This document shows positions 41,844 to 49,669 of a DNA stretch of 64,000 bases, in pieces (the stretch's first letter is position 1; every line of letters begins with the position of its first letter). The notes under the pieces were generated by a model. The model saw only the letters and a list, made by a program, of their open reading frames with translations. It made no database searches and was not told the origin of the DNA. The position numbers and the translations under genes were made by a program. The DNA comes from Verrucomicrobiota bacterium (GTDB lineage: Bacteria > Verrucomicrobiota > Verrucomicrobiia > Methylacidiphilales > UBA1321), in assembly GCA_013285645.1 (NCBI GenBank), contig JABDHJ010000001.1, positions 192,537-256,536 of the forward strand. Direction: 5' to 3'.

Positions 41844-42818
41844 ATGCTAAATCCCGATTCGATCGCGTCCCTCCAGAAGCTTTGCTCCCAGCACGAGCGC
41901 TTCCTGATTATTTCCCACGTCCGCCCGGATGGCGACGCCTACGGTTCCACCCTCGCCCTCGCCTTGAGCCTGCAGGCCATGGGCAAGGACGTGCAGGTCG
42001 TGAATGCAGATGGCCTCATGCCCTCCTTTGAATTTCTCCCCGGCAGCAAAAGCCTGACCGCCACCTCACCCGAGGCCCCGGAGCCCGATCGCCTCATCAT
42101 TTCCGTCGATTGCGCCGATCAAAAGCGGCACGGCGCGGCGTTCGATCAATGGAAGCGCTTGCCCGACGTCAGCATTGATCACCACGTCAGCAATCCCGGT
42201 TATGCCGCGTTAAATCTGATCGATGCCGATTCCCCCGCCACCGCGCAGGTTCTCTTCGACATCATCACCACTCTGAAATGGCCGCTCACCGCCGAAGTCG
42301 CCGCCAATCTTTACGTTGGCTTGATGACCGATACGGGCAATTTCCGTTATCGCCAAACCACCGCGCGCACCTTTGAAGTCGCAGCCCGTCTGGTCGAGGC
42401 CGGCGCAGATCCCACCAACCTGGCCCAAAGTTGCTATTCCAGTTTTCGTGCCGAGCGCCTTCTCTTGATGAAAGAAGTCTTCAACAGCATCCATTTTGCC
42501 GACCACAACCGTGTGGCCTGGTTTTATCTCACCCCGGAAACCTACGCCAAAAGCGGCGCCATTCCCGACGAGACCGAAGGCCTGATCGAATACCTGCAAA
42601 TGGTCCGCACCGTCGAGGTGGCCTTCGTGCTCGAATCATTGCCCGACGGCCTCACCCGGGGGAGTATGCGTTCGCGCGGCAACGTCGATGTGCAAAAGAT
42701 TTGCCAGGAATTCGGAGGCGGCGGTCATCGCCTCGCCGCCGGCCTAAGAACCAAACTCTCTCCCACCGAGCTGGAAAAGAAACTCTTGGAATCCATCGCC
42801 AAACAGCTACCTGAGTAA
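41844..42818 (+). CDS. nrnA: DHH-family oligoribonuclease / pAp phosphatase
   Basis: A 324-residue phosphoesterase. Metal motifs are ISHVRPDGDAYGSTLALA (DxD), ISVDCADQKR, SIDHHVSNPGYAA (the DHH triad) and GLMTDTGNFRY. The C-terminal DHHA1 domain ends in GGGGHRLAAGLR. NrnA degrades very short RNAs and dephosphorylates 3',5'-pAp. Here it is followed by truB and ribF, a context often shared with rbfA and infB, which are not in view. Confidence 0.92.
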   Translation: MLNPDSIASLQKLCSQHERFLIISHVRPDGDAYGSTLALALSLQAMGKDVQVVNADGLMPSFEFLPGSKSLTATSPEAPEPDRLIISVDCADQKRHGAAFDQWKRLPDVSIDHHVSNPGYAALNLIDADSPATAQVLFDIITTLKWPLTAEVAANLYVGLMTDTGNFRYRQTTARTFEVAARLVEAGADPTNLAQSCYSSFRAERLLLMKEVFNSIHFADHNRVAWFYLTPETYAKSGAIPDETEGLIEYLQMVRTVEVAFVLESLPDGLTRGSMRSRGNVDVQKICQEFGGGGHRLAAGLRTKLSPTELEKKLLESIAKQLPE

Positions 42819-42834
42819 CCCATTCCCCCAGAAA

Positions 42835-42870
42835 TTTCTTTGTGCTCTTTGCGCTCTTTTGCGGCTAATC
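42835..42870. repeat. Family D repeat copy before truB
   Basis: TTTCTTTGTGCTCTTTGCGCTCTTTTGCGGCTAATC ends 28 bases upstream of the truB ATG. It is the same pyrimidine-rich element as before fabD and ribF. Confidence 0.75.
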
Positions 42871-42898
42871 TATTTCCCTTCCAGTAAAATATAAAATT

Positions 42899-43615
42899 AT
42901 GATCGAAGCAGACGGAGTCCTCCTCATCGACAAACCAACCGGTTGCACCTCCCACGACGTGGTGGATTACGTGCGCAATCGCTTTCACTTCAAAAAAGTG
43001 GGCCATTGCGGAACGCTCGATCCCCTCGCCACCGGCCTGCTCATGCTCGTCATCGGCAAGGCGACTAAAATCCAGGACCTGCTCATGGCCGAGGACAAGG
43101 AATACGCCGGCACCATGAAGCTCGGCGCGACCACCGACTCCCAGGACGGCGACGGAAAAATCCTCGAGGAAAAACCGGTGCCCGAACTCACGCGCGAGCA
43201 ACTCGAAACCGCTTTCAAAAAATACACCGGCGACTTCTATCAGATCCCGCCCATGGTCTCCGCACTCAAGCAGGGTGGCGTGCCGCTCTATAAATTGGCC
43301 CGTGCCGGAAAAACCGTCGAACGCGAGCCGCGCCTCGTCCACATCGGCAGCTACATAATCGACGACGTCGCCATGCCGCTGATCAAGTTCCGCATTCAAT
43401 GCAGCAAGGGCTTTTATGTCCGCACCTATTGCCACGACATCGGCCAGGACCTAGGCTGCGGAGCGCATCTCGTCCAATTGAGCCGCCTCAAATCCGGCAA
43501 CTTCTCCCTGGAGCGCGCCCTCAGTTGGGAACAACTCCAGAAAACCACCGATGCCCGCGAACTGCTTCCCTCCCTCCTCACCCTCCCCGAAGTCTCCCGC
43601 CTACGCAGAAGATAA
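42899..43615 (+). CDS. truB: tRNA pseudouridine-55 synthase
   Basis: A 238-residue enzyme that makes the universal pseudouridine in the T-arm of tRNA. The opening DGVLLIDKPTGCTSHDVVDY and the catalytic motif VGHCGTLDPLATGLL (Asp at about residue 42) are diagnostic, as are YAGTMKLGATTDSQDGDG and RIQCSKGFYVRTYCHDIG. It lacks the C-terminal PUA extension of the longer E. coli enzyme, like many homologues of this size. Confidence 0.96.
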   Translation: MIEADGVLLIDKPTGCTSHDVVDYVRNRFHFKKVGHCGTLDPLATGLLMLVIGKATKIQDLLMAEDKEYAGTMKLGATTDSQDGDGKILEEKPVPELTREQLETAFKKYTGDFYQIPPMVSALKQGGVPLYKLARAGKTVEREPRLVHIGSYIIDDVAMPLIKFRIQCSKGFYVRTYCHDIGQDLGCGAHLVQLSRLKSGNFSLERALSWEQLQKTTDARELLPSLLTLPEVSRLRRR

Positions 43616-43629
43616 CCAATATATCATTA

Positions 43630-43668
43630 GTCATCCTGAGCCCGTCGAAGGATCAGTTCAGCCTTCCC
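43630..43668. repeat. Family A repeat copy
   Basis: TCATCCTGAGCCCGTCGAAGGATCAGTTCAGCCTTCCCC, 15 bases after truB. It is followed by a family F copy and a family D copy before ribF, so three repeat types are packed in this 204-bp gap. Confidence 0.78.
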
Positions 43669-43690
43669 CATCTCAAAACCCTTCTCCAAA

Positions 43691-43728
43691 AAATTCCGTA
43701 ATTCCGTTAAAACTTCCCCTGCCGTAAT
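43691..43728. repeat. Family F repeat copy
   Basis: AATTCCGTAATTCCGTTAAAACTTCCCCTGCCGTAAT matches the copy at 26541-26578 almost base for base. Confidence 0.6.
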
Positions 43729-43767
43729 TTAGATAATTTGGAAATTTGGCCCTTCCTTGTTCCCCTC

Positions 43768-43810
43768 AATTTCTTTGTGCTTTCTGCGTTCTTTTGTGGC
43801 TAATTCTTAA
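43768..43810. repeat. Family D repeat copy before ribF
   Basis: TTTCTTTGTGCTTTCTGCGTTCTTTTGTGGCTAATTC ends about ten bases before the ribF GTG, so it would be in the messenger leader. Confidence 0.72.
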
Positions 43811-43819
43811 TCCCCTCCC

Positions 43820-44731
43820 GTGCTAATCGGCCCCGTCCCCCTCACCCAACTCGCTCCGCATCCCGGCGTGACCGGTCTCGCCATCGGCGTCTTTGATGGT
43901 GTCCACCTCGGCCACCAAGCCGTCGTCCGCAGCCTTAAGGGAAAAGTCGCCGCTCTCACCTTCGAGCCGCATCCCCTCAGCATCATCGCCCCAGACCGCG
44001 TCCCTCCTCGCCTTACCACCCTCGAACAAAAAGTCGCCTACCTCCGCGCACAAGGCACCGTCGCCGTCATCGCGGTCAAATTTGATGAGGAGTTGCGCAA
44101 ACTTTCCCCCGCCGCCTTCGTCGATGAAATCGGTCGCGTCTTCCCCGATCTCAAACAAGTCGCCATCGGCGAAAGCTGGTCCTTCGGTCGCAATCGCGAA
44201 GGCAACGCCACCCGCCTCGCCGAATTGGCGCAGACCCATGGCTTCACCGTAAAGGCCATCGTCCCCGTCATGCTCGAAGGCGCGCCGGTCAGCAGTACGC
44301 GCATCCGCGAAGCCATTTCCCAAAAGCGATTTGCCGATGCCGCCCGTCTCCTCGGACGTTCCCATGCCATCACCGGCTTGGTGATCCACGGCGACGAACG
44401 CGGACGTCTCCTCGGTTTTCCCACCGCCAATCTGTCCGGTGTCGAGCAATTGCTACCTCCCCGCGGCGTCTACGCCGTCAAGGCTCGCGTCGCCGGAAAC
44501 CTCACCAAGTATCGCGCCGTCATGAATCTGGGCCAACGCCCCACCTTCACCTCCAACGGCACCGATTCCCTCGAAGTGCATCTCCTTGATTTCGACGCCG
44601 ACCTCTACGACCAACGCCTCTGGGTCTCCGATTTCAGCTGGATCCGCGACGAGCAAACTTTCGCCGGCCCCGAAGCCTTGAAAGCGCAAATCACCTCCGA
44701 CATCGCCAAGGCGCGTTCGGTCCTCTCCTAG
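43820..44731 (+). CDS. ribF: Bifunctional riboflavin kinase / FAD synthetase
   Basis: A 303-residue enzyme that converts riboflavin to FMN and then FAD. The N-terminal adenylyltransferase part has LAIGVFDGVHLGHQAVV, IGESWSFGRNREGN and SSTRIREAISQKRF. The C-terminal kinase part has GRLLGFPTANL and PPRGVYAVKAR, then MNLGQRPTF. Translation starts at GTG. FMN made here is also what UbiX and the flavin oxidoreductase need. Confidence 0.95.
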   Translation: MLIGPVPLTQLAPHPGVTGLAIGVFDGVHLGHQAVVRSLKGKVAALTFEPHPLSIIAPDRVPPRLTTLEQKVAYLRAQGTVAVIAVKFDEELRKLSPAAFVDEIGRVFPDLKQVAIGESWSFGRNREGNATRLAELAQTHGFTVKAIVPVMLEGAPVSSTRIREAISQKRFADAARLLGRSHAITGLVIHGDERGRLLGFPTANLSGVEQLLPPRGVYAVKARVAGNLTKYRAVMNLGQRPTFTSNGTDSLEVHLLDFDADLYDQRLWVSDFSWIRDEQTFAGPEALKAQITSDIAKARSVLS

Positions 44732-44782
44732 TCCCGGATGAGCGTCTTGATGGCGTACCCTGCAATATCTAGCGGCCCTTTT

Positions 44783-45616
44783 TCAACTCTCCGGCGCTTG
44801 CAATTGTTCGACGCGCTGGAGGATCTCTGCGGACAACGGCGCGGCGTTGGTGGCGGCCTTCAAGTATTCGTCCAAATTCGCAAGTGAAGCCGTGCCGCCA
44901 ATTGTGGTCCGGATCACGGGTTCGCTGGCGGCAAGCCTCAGGTTGAATTCCGTGGCATTGCGACAGCCGGAGGCGTTGATAAGTTCGGCAAGTTTCTCGG
45001 ATGTCGAGCTGTTGTTTTTATCGGAGGGCCCGCCCCCCAAAGTACGCAGGGCGAGGACGGGAATTTTCTTCGCGCGGATGGCGGCCCACGCGCTATCGCT
45101 GCAATCCCGCTGGCAGGCGTTCCAGTATAGGGTCACTCCCTCGATCAAACCGCTCTTCATCGCCTCGACGGCGGCATCGGAGTTTTCCGGGGTCAGGAAC
45201 AAGACGGCCTGACGGATCAAGCCGCGCGCGCGGAGCGAGGCGAGTTCATCGGCCAACGGGCCGCCGCCACCTCGCAACTGGTCGATAAGATTGCCGGGAT
45301 TTGGGTCCATGGACACAAGCTGCGCCACATCGATGACGTCGAGCCCGAGTCGGCGACAAGTGTCCTCGACCTCAAAACGCATGAGCGGCACAGAGGCGTC
45401 CCGTACTTTGATCATCATCTTCGGCACCCGATTACGGTTCTCGTCAAAGGCCATGCGCAGGACCATGAAGGTGAACCCCTGGTTATAAGTCGGGCTGGAA
45501 TGAAAAGAGACCCCGGCTTCCATCGCCCGCCGCGCTACGATCAAATCCTGGGCCACATCCGCCGGATTCCGGCCTAGGGACATGGTACCGAAGGTGTAGG
45601 GGGTAAGTGACATCAT
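44783..45616 (-). CDS. Aldo/keto reductase-like protein with degenerate active site
   Basis: A 277-residue protein with the beginning of an AKR barrel (TPYTFGTMSLGRNPADVAQD) and the order of AKR strands. The usual DTA/S-Y segment reads VSFHSSPTYNQG, so the catalytic Asp is replaced, while the Tyr is kept. The Lys strand is MMIKVRD, and the active-site His found in normal members seems lost (VAQLVSMDPN). It may be a reductase with altered chemistry or a non-catalytic relative. It is alone, with a terminator hairpin upstream. Confidence 0.7.
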   Translation of the reverse strand: MMSLTPYTFGTMSLGRNPADVAQDLIVARRAMEAGVSFHSSPTYNQGFTFMVLRMAFDENRNRVPKMMIKVRDASVPLMRFEVEDTCRRLGLDVIDVAQLVSMDPNPGNLIDQLRGGGGPLADELASLRARGLIRQAVLFLTPENSDAAVEAMKSGLIEGVTLYWNACQRDCSDSAWAAIRAKKIPVLALRTLGGGPSDKNNSSTSEKLAELINASGCRNATEFNLRLAASEPVIRTTIGGTASLANLDEYLKAATNAAPLSAEILQRVEQLQAPES

Positions 45617-45660
45617 CCGTGTAGGATATCGGACAACCCGCGAAAATCAGAATCAAAATT

Positions 45661-45686
45661 CTCTATTTCTAAAAAGAGAAATGGAG
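45661..45686 (-). terminator. Terminator after the small membrane protein gene
   Basis: On the minus strand CTCCATTTCT-CTTTTT-AGAAATAGAG forms a ten-pair stem with one wobble, followed by AATTTTGATT. It lies 17 bases past the stop at 45704 and would isolate that gene from the aldo/keto reductase gene. Confidence 0.65.
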
Positions 45687-45703
45687 TTTGGGAACGAGGG
45701 AAA

Positions 45704-45934
45704 TTAATTGTTTGGAAATATCGCAAGATAGGCTTTCAAGATGGAGACCACTAGCAAGCACATACCTGCAAATTTAAGGTTCCGTTTTTTCCTTTCAAAA
45801 GTCTCTCCCTTGGATTTAAGAAACCATGTTGGTTTGAAAATCAAAGCCAAGCCTAAGGCAAAGAAGAGAATTGATTCTGGAAATTTTACTAAAATGAGAT
45901 AGGCAATCCCCTCAAGGAAGTCGCGAAAGCTCAT
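45704..45934 (-). CDS. Small membrane protein of unknown function
   Basis: A 76-residue protein with two membrane helices (SILFFALGLALIFKP and FAGMCLLVVSILKAYLAIF) separated by a basic loop (KSKGETFERKKRNLK). It shows no known family. The gene is more AT-rich than its neighbours. It lies 47 bp downstream of the GYF_2-PH gene on the same strand and may share its transcript; a hairpin follows it. Confidence 0.6.
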   Translation of the reverse strand: MSFRDFLEGIAYLILVKFPESILFFALGLALIFKPTWFLKSKGETFERKKRNLKFAGMCLLVVSILKAYLAIFPNN

Positions 45935-45981
45935 CGAGTTATCTTGCCCTAGAATAAAAACCAGGATAACGGAGGCTTGAA

Positions 45982-46689
45982 CTAAGCCTGCAGCTTCTTC
46001 ACCAAATCCCGCACGGCGCCGGCGCCGGAAACGGCGGTGAAAACCACATCGACATCGTCACTGGCTGCGCTGGCGAATTCGATATTCCCGTAGCCTAGAA
46101 AATTGATGTGCGCGGCAATGCTGCGAATGTCCTGAATCCGCAATTCGCGCGAGGTCTTGTTGAAGATGCCGCTTTCCACGCTGACGCGTTTGTTGGTGAC
46201 GCTATATTTGGTCGAGGTCCTGGCCAGATAGATATAGATGAAAATGACAAGGGCAATGGGCAACATTGCCAATGCGTACAGACCATAGTTTGGCAGAAAA
46301 AGATAAGTGCCGACGGGTACCAGACACAGAACCAGCGCCAGTCCCAATAGCGACGCCCATTTCCACCACGTCGGATAGCCGGTCCACTCCACCTGCTCCA
46401 CATGGGATTCCGCAGAAACGAGCGCCGGTGCGGAATTGGCAGTGGTTTGGGGGTGTGCTTTTTTGATGAGGATTTGTTGGACGGTCGGCACAACCGCGGT
46501 TTTTTCCAATAGGGCTGCCGGTATCGACGGCTCAATAGTGGAGAGGATGGTGCTCAGCGGTTGCCAATCGGCATTTCCTTCCTGCCAGAAAAGGGTCAGG
46601 GCGGTGATATGCCCCTCATTCCACATTGATTGGACTTGCTGCAACGTGTACGGGCCGGCCTGGGCTTCGTTGAGCCATAGGTAGTACAT
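45982..46689 (-). CDS. GYF_2-domain membrane protein with bacterial PH domain
   Basis: The track begins at a TTG; I take the ATG at 46689, preceded by CAAGG (235 residues, MYYLWLNEAQAGPYTLQQVQ). Residues 1-50 are a GYF_2 domain, a likely peptide-binding module (GPYTLQQVQSMWNEG, ALTLFWQEGNADWQPL). Two membrane helices follow at about 125-165 (WASLLGLALVLCLVPVGTYL, ALAMLPIALVIFIYIYLA). The rest is a bPH_2 domain (YSVTNKRVSVESGIFNKTSR, IRSIAAHINFLGYGNIEF). The function is unknown. A second GYF_2 protein is encoded at 53.5 kb. Confidence 0.83.
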   Translation of the reverse strand: MYYLWLNEAQAGPYTLQQVQSMWNEGHITALTLFWQEGNADWQPLSTILSTIEPSIPAALLEKTAVVPTVQQILIKKAHPQTTANSAPALVSAESHVEQVEWTGYPTWWKWASLLGLALVLCLVPVGTYLFLPNYGLYALAMLPIALVIFIYIYLARTSTKYSVTNKRVSVESGIFNKTSRELRIQDIRSIAAHINFLGYGNIEFASAASDDVDVVFTAVSGAGAVRDLVKKLQA

Positions 46690-46751
46690 GCGCAAACCTT
46701 GAGAGGTCTCCGGCGTGGTGTCGAGCCATCAGTTCTGCACGTCGAGTAAAA

Positions 46752-46795
46752 GGCAGGCTGAACTGATCCATCGACAAGCTCAGGATGACTAATGA
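46752..46795. repeat. Family A repeat copy
   Basis: AGGCTGAACTGATCCATCGACAAGCTCAGGATGACTAATGA lies in the 218-bp gap between divergent genes. I see nothing else of note in that gap. Confidence 0.78.
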
Positions 46796-46907
46796 TTTTG
46801 GTGGGAGTTGGCTGGCTCGCTACGCTCGAGAAAGTCTCAAGAGTAACGCTACAGGGGAGGGCTGCATTCCTTCTCGCGATTTGATTTAGGTCGCGTAAAG
46901 TGGCGAT

Positions 46908-47336
46908 ATGAATATGGGCTGGCTTGGCTGGGCTTTCCTTTCGGCGCTTTTTGCCGCGCTCACGGCCATTCTCGCCAAGGTGGGTGTGACGGATATCAAT
47001 CCCAATCTCGCCACGGCGATTCGCACGAGCGTCATCCTCGTTTTTACGTGGGGACTTGTCTTCTGCCTCGACGGCAAGGCCGACTTCACGGGCATCACCA
47101 CGCGCTCGTGGATGTTCCTGGTCGCCTCGGGACTGGCCACAGGCCTTTCCTGGATCTGCTATTTTCGCGCCCTGAAACTGGGCGATGTCGCGAAGGTCGC
47201 GCCGGTCGATAAATTGAGCGTGGCCATCGCCATCATCCTTGCGGTGATTTTTCTCGGGGAAAAAGTCAAAACGCAGGAAGCCATCGGCGCGGCGATGATC
47301 GTCCTCGGCGTCGTGGTGATGGTGGTCAGGCTTTAA
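46908..47336 (+). CDS. EamA-family small transporter
   Basis: A 142-residue membrane protein made of a single EamA unit with five helices (WLGWAFLSALFAALTAILAK to AIGAAMIVLGVVVMVVRL). Conserved parts include AKVGVTDINPNLATAIRTSV and VAPVDKLSVAIAIILAVIFLGE. Half-size members like this are common and probably work as dimers to export small metabolites. The substrate is not known. Its stop codon overlaps the end of the convergent DUF4177 gene by four bases. Confidence 0.85.
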   Translation: MNMGWLGWAFLSALFAALTAILAKVGVTDINPNLATAIRTSVILVFTWGLVFCLDGKADFTGITTRSWMFLVASGLATGLSWICYFRALKLGDVAKVAPVDKLSVAIAIILAVIFLGEKVKTQEAIGAAMIVLGVVVMVVRL

Positions 47337-47536
47337 GGCGTGACCGAAACGTCTTCGCGCTTGAGAAAGAGCCGGATTTGCTCCATGTCCTGCGCGACGG
47401 AAACCAATTCCCAGCCATCCTGCCCCATCTTGTTAAGGACCTTGCGGACCTGATGGCTGATTGAGCCCTGACTCGAAACATCCGATACTTCGGTTTTCAT
47501 GTAGACCACATCGTATTCAAATTTTCTCATACTCAT
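47333..47536 (-). CDS. DUF4177-type small protein
   Basis: A 67-residue protein of the pattern MRKFEYDVVYMKTE...LNKMGQDGWELVSVAQD...LFLKRE, which is the DUF4177 layout (a strand, a helix ending in GxxGWELV, then strands). The second ATG, two codons in, is an equally possible start. The function is unknown. It is convergent with the EamA gene and 38 bp divergent from the next oxidoreductase gene. Confidence 0.8.
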   Translation of the reverse strand: MSMRKFEYDVVYMKTEVSDVSSQGSISHQVRKVLNKMGQDGWELVSVAQDMEQIRLFLKREDVSVTP

Positions 47537-47574
47537 AACTTGCGGCTGATTCGCGACAACGCAAATATAAGCTT

Positions 47575-48630
47575 ATGCCCTACGCCCCTCATCCCAAACC
47601 TGTTCCTGTCGTTAAACCCAGTGAGTTCATTTTCGCGGCCAGTCATTTGGATCACGGCCATATCAACGGACAATGCGAGGGCCTGATCGAGGCGGGCGGC
47701 GAGCTTCGCTATGTTTACGATACGAATCCCGAACGGCTGGCTGCATTCTGTAAGAAATTTCCAACGGCTCGCGCCGTCGATTCGTTTGATCGTATTCTGG
47801 ACAACCCCGAGATCAAACTGGTGACGTCAGCGGGCGTTCCCAACGAGCGGGGCCCTATCGGCTGTCGCGTAATGGAGGCGGGAAAGGATTACTTCGTGGA
47901 CAAGGCGCCATTCACCTCCTTGGAACAATTGGAAGATGCCCGGAAAGTCGTGGCGGCAACCGATAGGATATACGCAGTCAATTATTGTGAACGGATATAT
48001 TCCGAGTCCGCCATTTTTGCCGGGCAATTGATCGAACAGGGCGCCATCGGACGCGTCCTGCAGGTGGCTGGTTTTGGTCCTCATCGGTTGAACGCACCGT
48101 CCCGTCCCAGCTGGTTTTTCGAGCGCGCCAAATATGGAGGCATCCTATGCGACATCGGAAGCCATCAGGCCGAGCAGATTCTCTTTTACACCGGTGCCAC
48201 CGACGCACGGGTCGCCCATGCGGCTGTGGCCAATTACAATTCAAAGGACTACCCGGAACTGGAAGATTTCGGCGAGGCGTCCCTCGTTCTTAATAACGGT
48301 GCTTCCGGCTATTTTCGGATCGACTGGTTCACACCGACCGGGCTGGGTAATTGGGGCGATGGGCGCGTGATCATCCTTGGGACAAAGGGCTATATCGAGT
48401 TACGCAAGGCTCTCGATATTGGCCACGACAAGGAAGGGGAGCATCTCTATCTCGTCGATGAACAGGGACAACATCACTTCGCGGTGAAGGGGAAAGTGGG
48501 ATTCCCCTATTTCGGTCAATTGATTCTCGATTGCCTGAACCGGACCGAAACTGCAATGCCCCAAACGCATACCTTCAAGGCCGCCGAGATTTCGTTACGC
48601 TGTCAGGCGGCTGCCATCCGGCTGGAATGA
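47575..48630 (+). CDS. Gfo/Idh/MocA-family oxidoreductase
   Basis: A 351-residue NAD(P)-dependent oxidoreductase. The Rossmann part runs from FIFAASHLDHGHINGQCEGL to VTSAGVPNERGPIGCRVMEAG. The usual EKP motif is replaced by VDKAPFTS. The C-terminal domain holds GGILCDIGSHQAEQILFYTG, where His and Asp positions fit the catalytic site. These enzymes act on sugars, sugar acids or inositols. The gene opens a region of carbohydrate genes, so a sugar substrate is likely, but it is not coupled to them. Confidence 0.85.
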   Translation: MPYAPHPKPVPVVKPSEFIFAASHLDHGHINGQCEGLIEAGGELRYVYDTNPERLAAFCKKFPTARAVDSFDRILDNPEIKLVTSAGVPNERGPIGCRVMEAGKDYFVDKAPFTSLEQLEDARKVVAATDRIYAVNYCERIYSESAIFAGQLIEQGAIGRVLQVAGFGPHRLNAPSRPSWFFERAKYGGILCDIGSHQAEQILFYTGATDARVAHAAVANYNSKDYPELEDFGEASLVLNNGASGYFRIDWFTPTGLGNWGDGRVIILGTKGYIELRKALDIGHDKEGEHLYLVDEQGQHHFAVKGKVGFPYFGQLILDCLNRTETAMPQTHTFKAAEISLRCQAAAIRLE

Positions 48631-48657
48631 GCCGGACGGCCAAACGAATTTAATGAC

Positions 48658-49119
48658 CTAAGCGCTCGCGGTAGCGTGCTTTTCTTCCTTATGGGCCGCT
48701 TTTATCTTGGCCAGGATCGGGGCCACGGAGGGGTCGAGCTTCAACATGGCAACCTGCATTTTTTGCTCATGCTCTTTTGCCTGCATTTTCAACGCCTTCT
48801 TGTCGTCCGTTGAGGCACTGGCGCCCTGACTTTTGAGCGCTTTATGCTGCGCTTTGAGGTTGTCGGCCTCGGTCTTGAGGTCTGGGTTGGCGGCCAGGGC
48901 CGCGGCCATGTCCTTGTCCAACTGCGCTTTTTCGGCAGGAGTGAGCACAGACTCAAGGTTATGTTTACCCTTACCGGTTGGAGGCGGAGTGGTAGGCGTT
49001 GTCGAGGCCGGGGTTGTCGTTGTCGTAGGAGTGGTCTGCGCGAACGCCGCTGTGACACTTGCGGTTCCGAGCGCAAGGGCCAGCAGGGCGATTCGACGGA
49101 ATGACTGAGTGTTTTTCAT
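48658..49119 (-). CDS. Secreted helical protein, tandem paralogue 1
   Basis: A 153-residue protein: a signal peptide (FRRIALLALALGTASVTAAFA), a Thr/Pro-rich linker (TTPTTTTTPASTTPTTPPP) and a helical, Lys/Ala-rich domain. The domain (TPAEKAQLDKDMAAALAANP ... LDPSVAPILAKIKAAHK) is clearly related to the next upstream gene, so the two are a duplication. A ribosome-binding site (CTAGGAGTG) precedes the ATG. The domain's charge and helix periodicity recall periplasmic chaperone-like (Spy/CpxP type) proteins, but no motif confirms that. Confidence 0.72.
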   Translation of the reverse strand: MKNTQSFRRIALLALALGTASVTAAFAQTTPTTTTTPASTTPTTPPPTGKGKHNLESVLTPAEKAQLDKDMAAALAANPDLKTEADNLKAQHKALKSQGASASTDDKKALKMQAKEHEQKMQVAMLKLDPSVAPILAKIKAAHKEEKHATASA

Positions 49120-49180
49120 AGATACACTCCTAGAGACTCCAGCCGGGCAAAGGTTACATTACAGCCGCGAAATCCAAATC

Positions 49181-49591
49181 CTATTTGGAGGGATGGGCTG
49201 CAGCCAGTTTTGCCAGGATTGGAGCGATGCTGGGGTCGAGCGCAAGCATGGCGGCGTGCACTTTCTGCTCATATTCTTTGTGCATAGCCTTTATGTCATC
49301 CTTATCGGCTTGGGAGGCATTGGCGCCTTGGGCTTTAAGCGCGTCGGATTGCTTCTTCAAGTTGTCTCCCTGGGTCTTGAGATCAGGGTTGGCGGCCAGG
49401 ACGGCGTCGTGGTCCTTGGTCAACTGGGCCTTTTCGTCCGCAGTCAACAGAGGTGCATGGGTACTGCTACCTGCAGTCGAAGTTCCCGGAGTTGAGGCAG
49501 TTTGCGCAACTGCCGCCGTGACTCCTGCAATCCCAAAGGCAACGGATAACAGAGTGATTCGTGAAAGAAGTGAGATGGTTTTCATAACCAT
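49181..49591 (-). CDS. Secreted helical protein, tandem paralogue 2
   Basis: A 136-residue protein with a signal peptide (LLSRITLLSVAFGIAGVTAAVA) and the same helical domain as its neighbour (TADEKAQLTKDHDAVLAANP ... LDPSIAPILAKLAAAH). The match extends through LAANPDLKT, ALK-QGA-AS and EQK-AML-LDPS-APILAK. A good ribosome-binding site (AAAGGAGTCTTTA) precedes the first ATG. The 61-bp spacing suggests one transcript for both paralogues. The function is unknown. Confidence 0.72.
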   Translation of the reverse strand: MVMKTISLLSRITLLSVAFGIAGVTAAVAQTASTPGTSTAGSSTHAPLLTADEKAQLTKDHDAVLAANPDLKTQGDNLKKQSDALKAQGANASQADKDDIKAMHKEYEQKVHAAMLALDPSIAPILAKLAAAHPSK

Positions 49592-49669
49592 TAAAGACTC
49601 CTTTAATCGAAAAGTTGCGACTGCAGCTAAAAATAGTTGCTCCGCCCACCAGTCATGGAAAGCAGGGGA

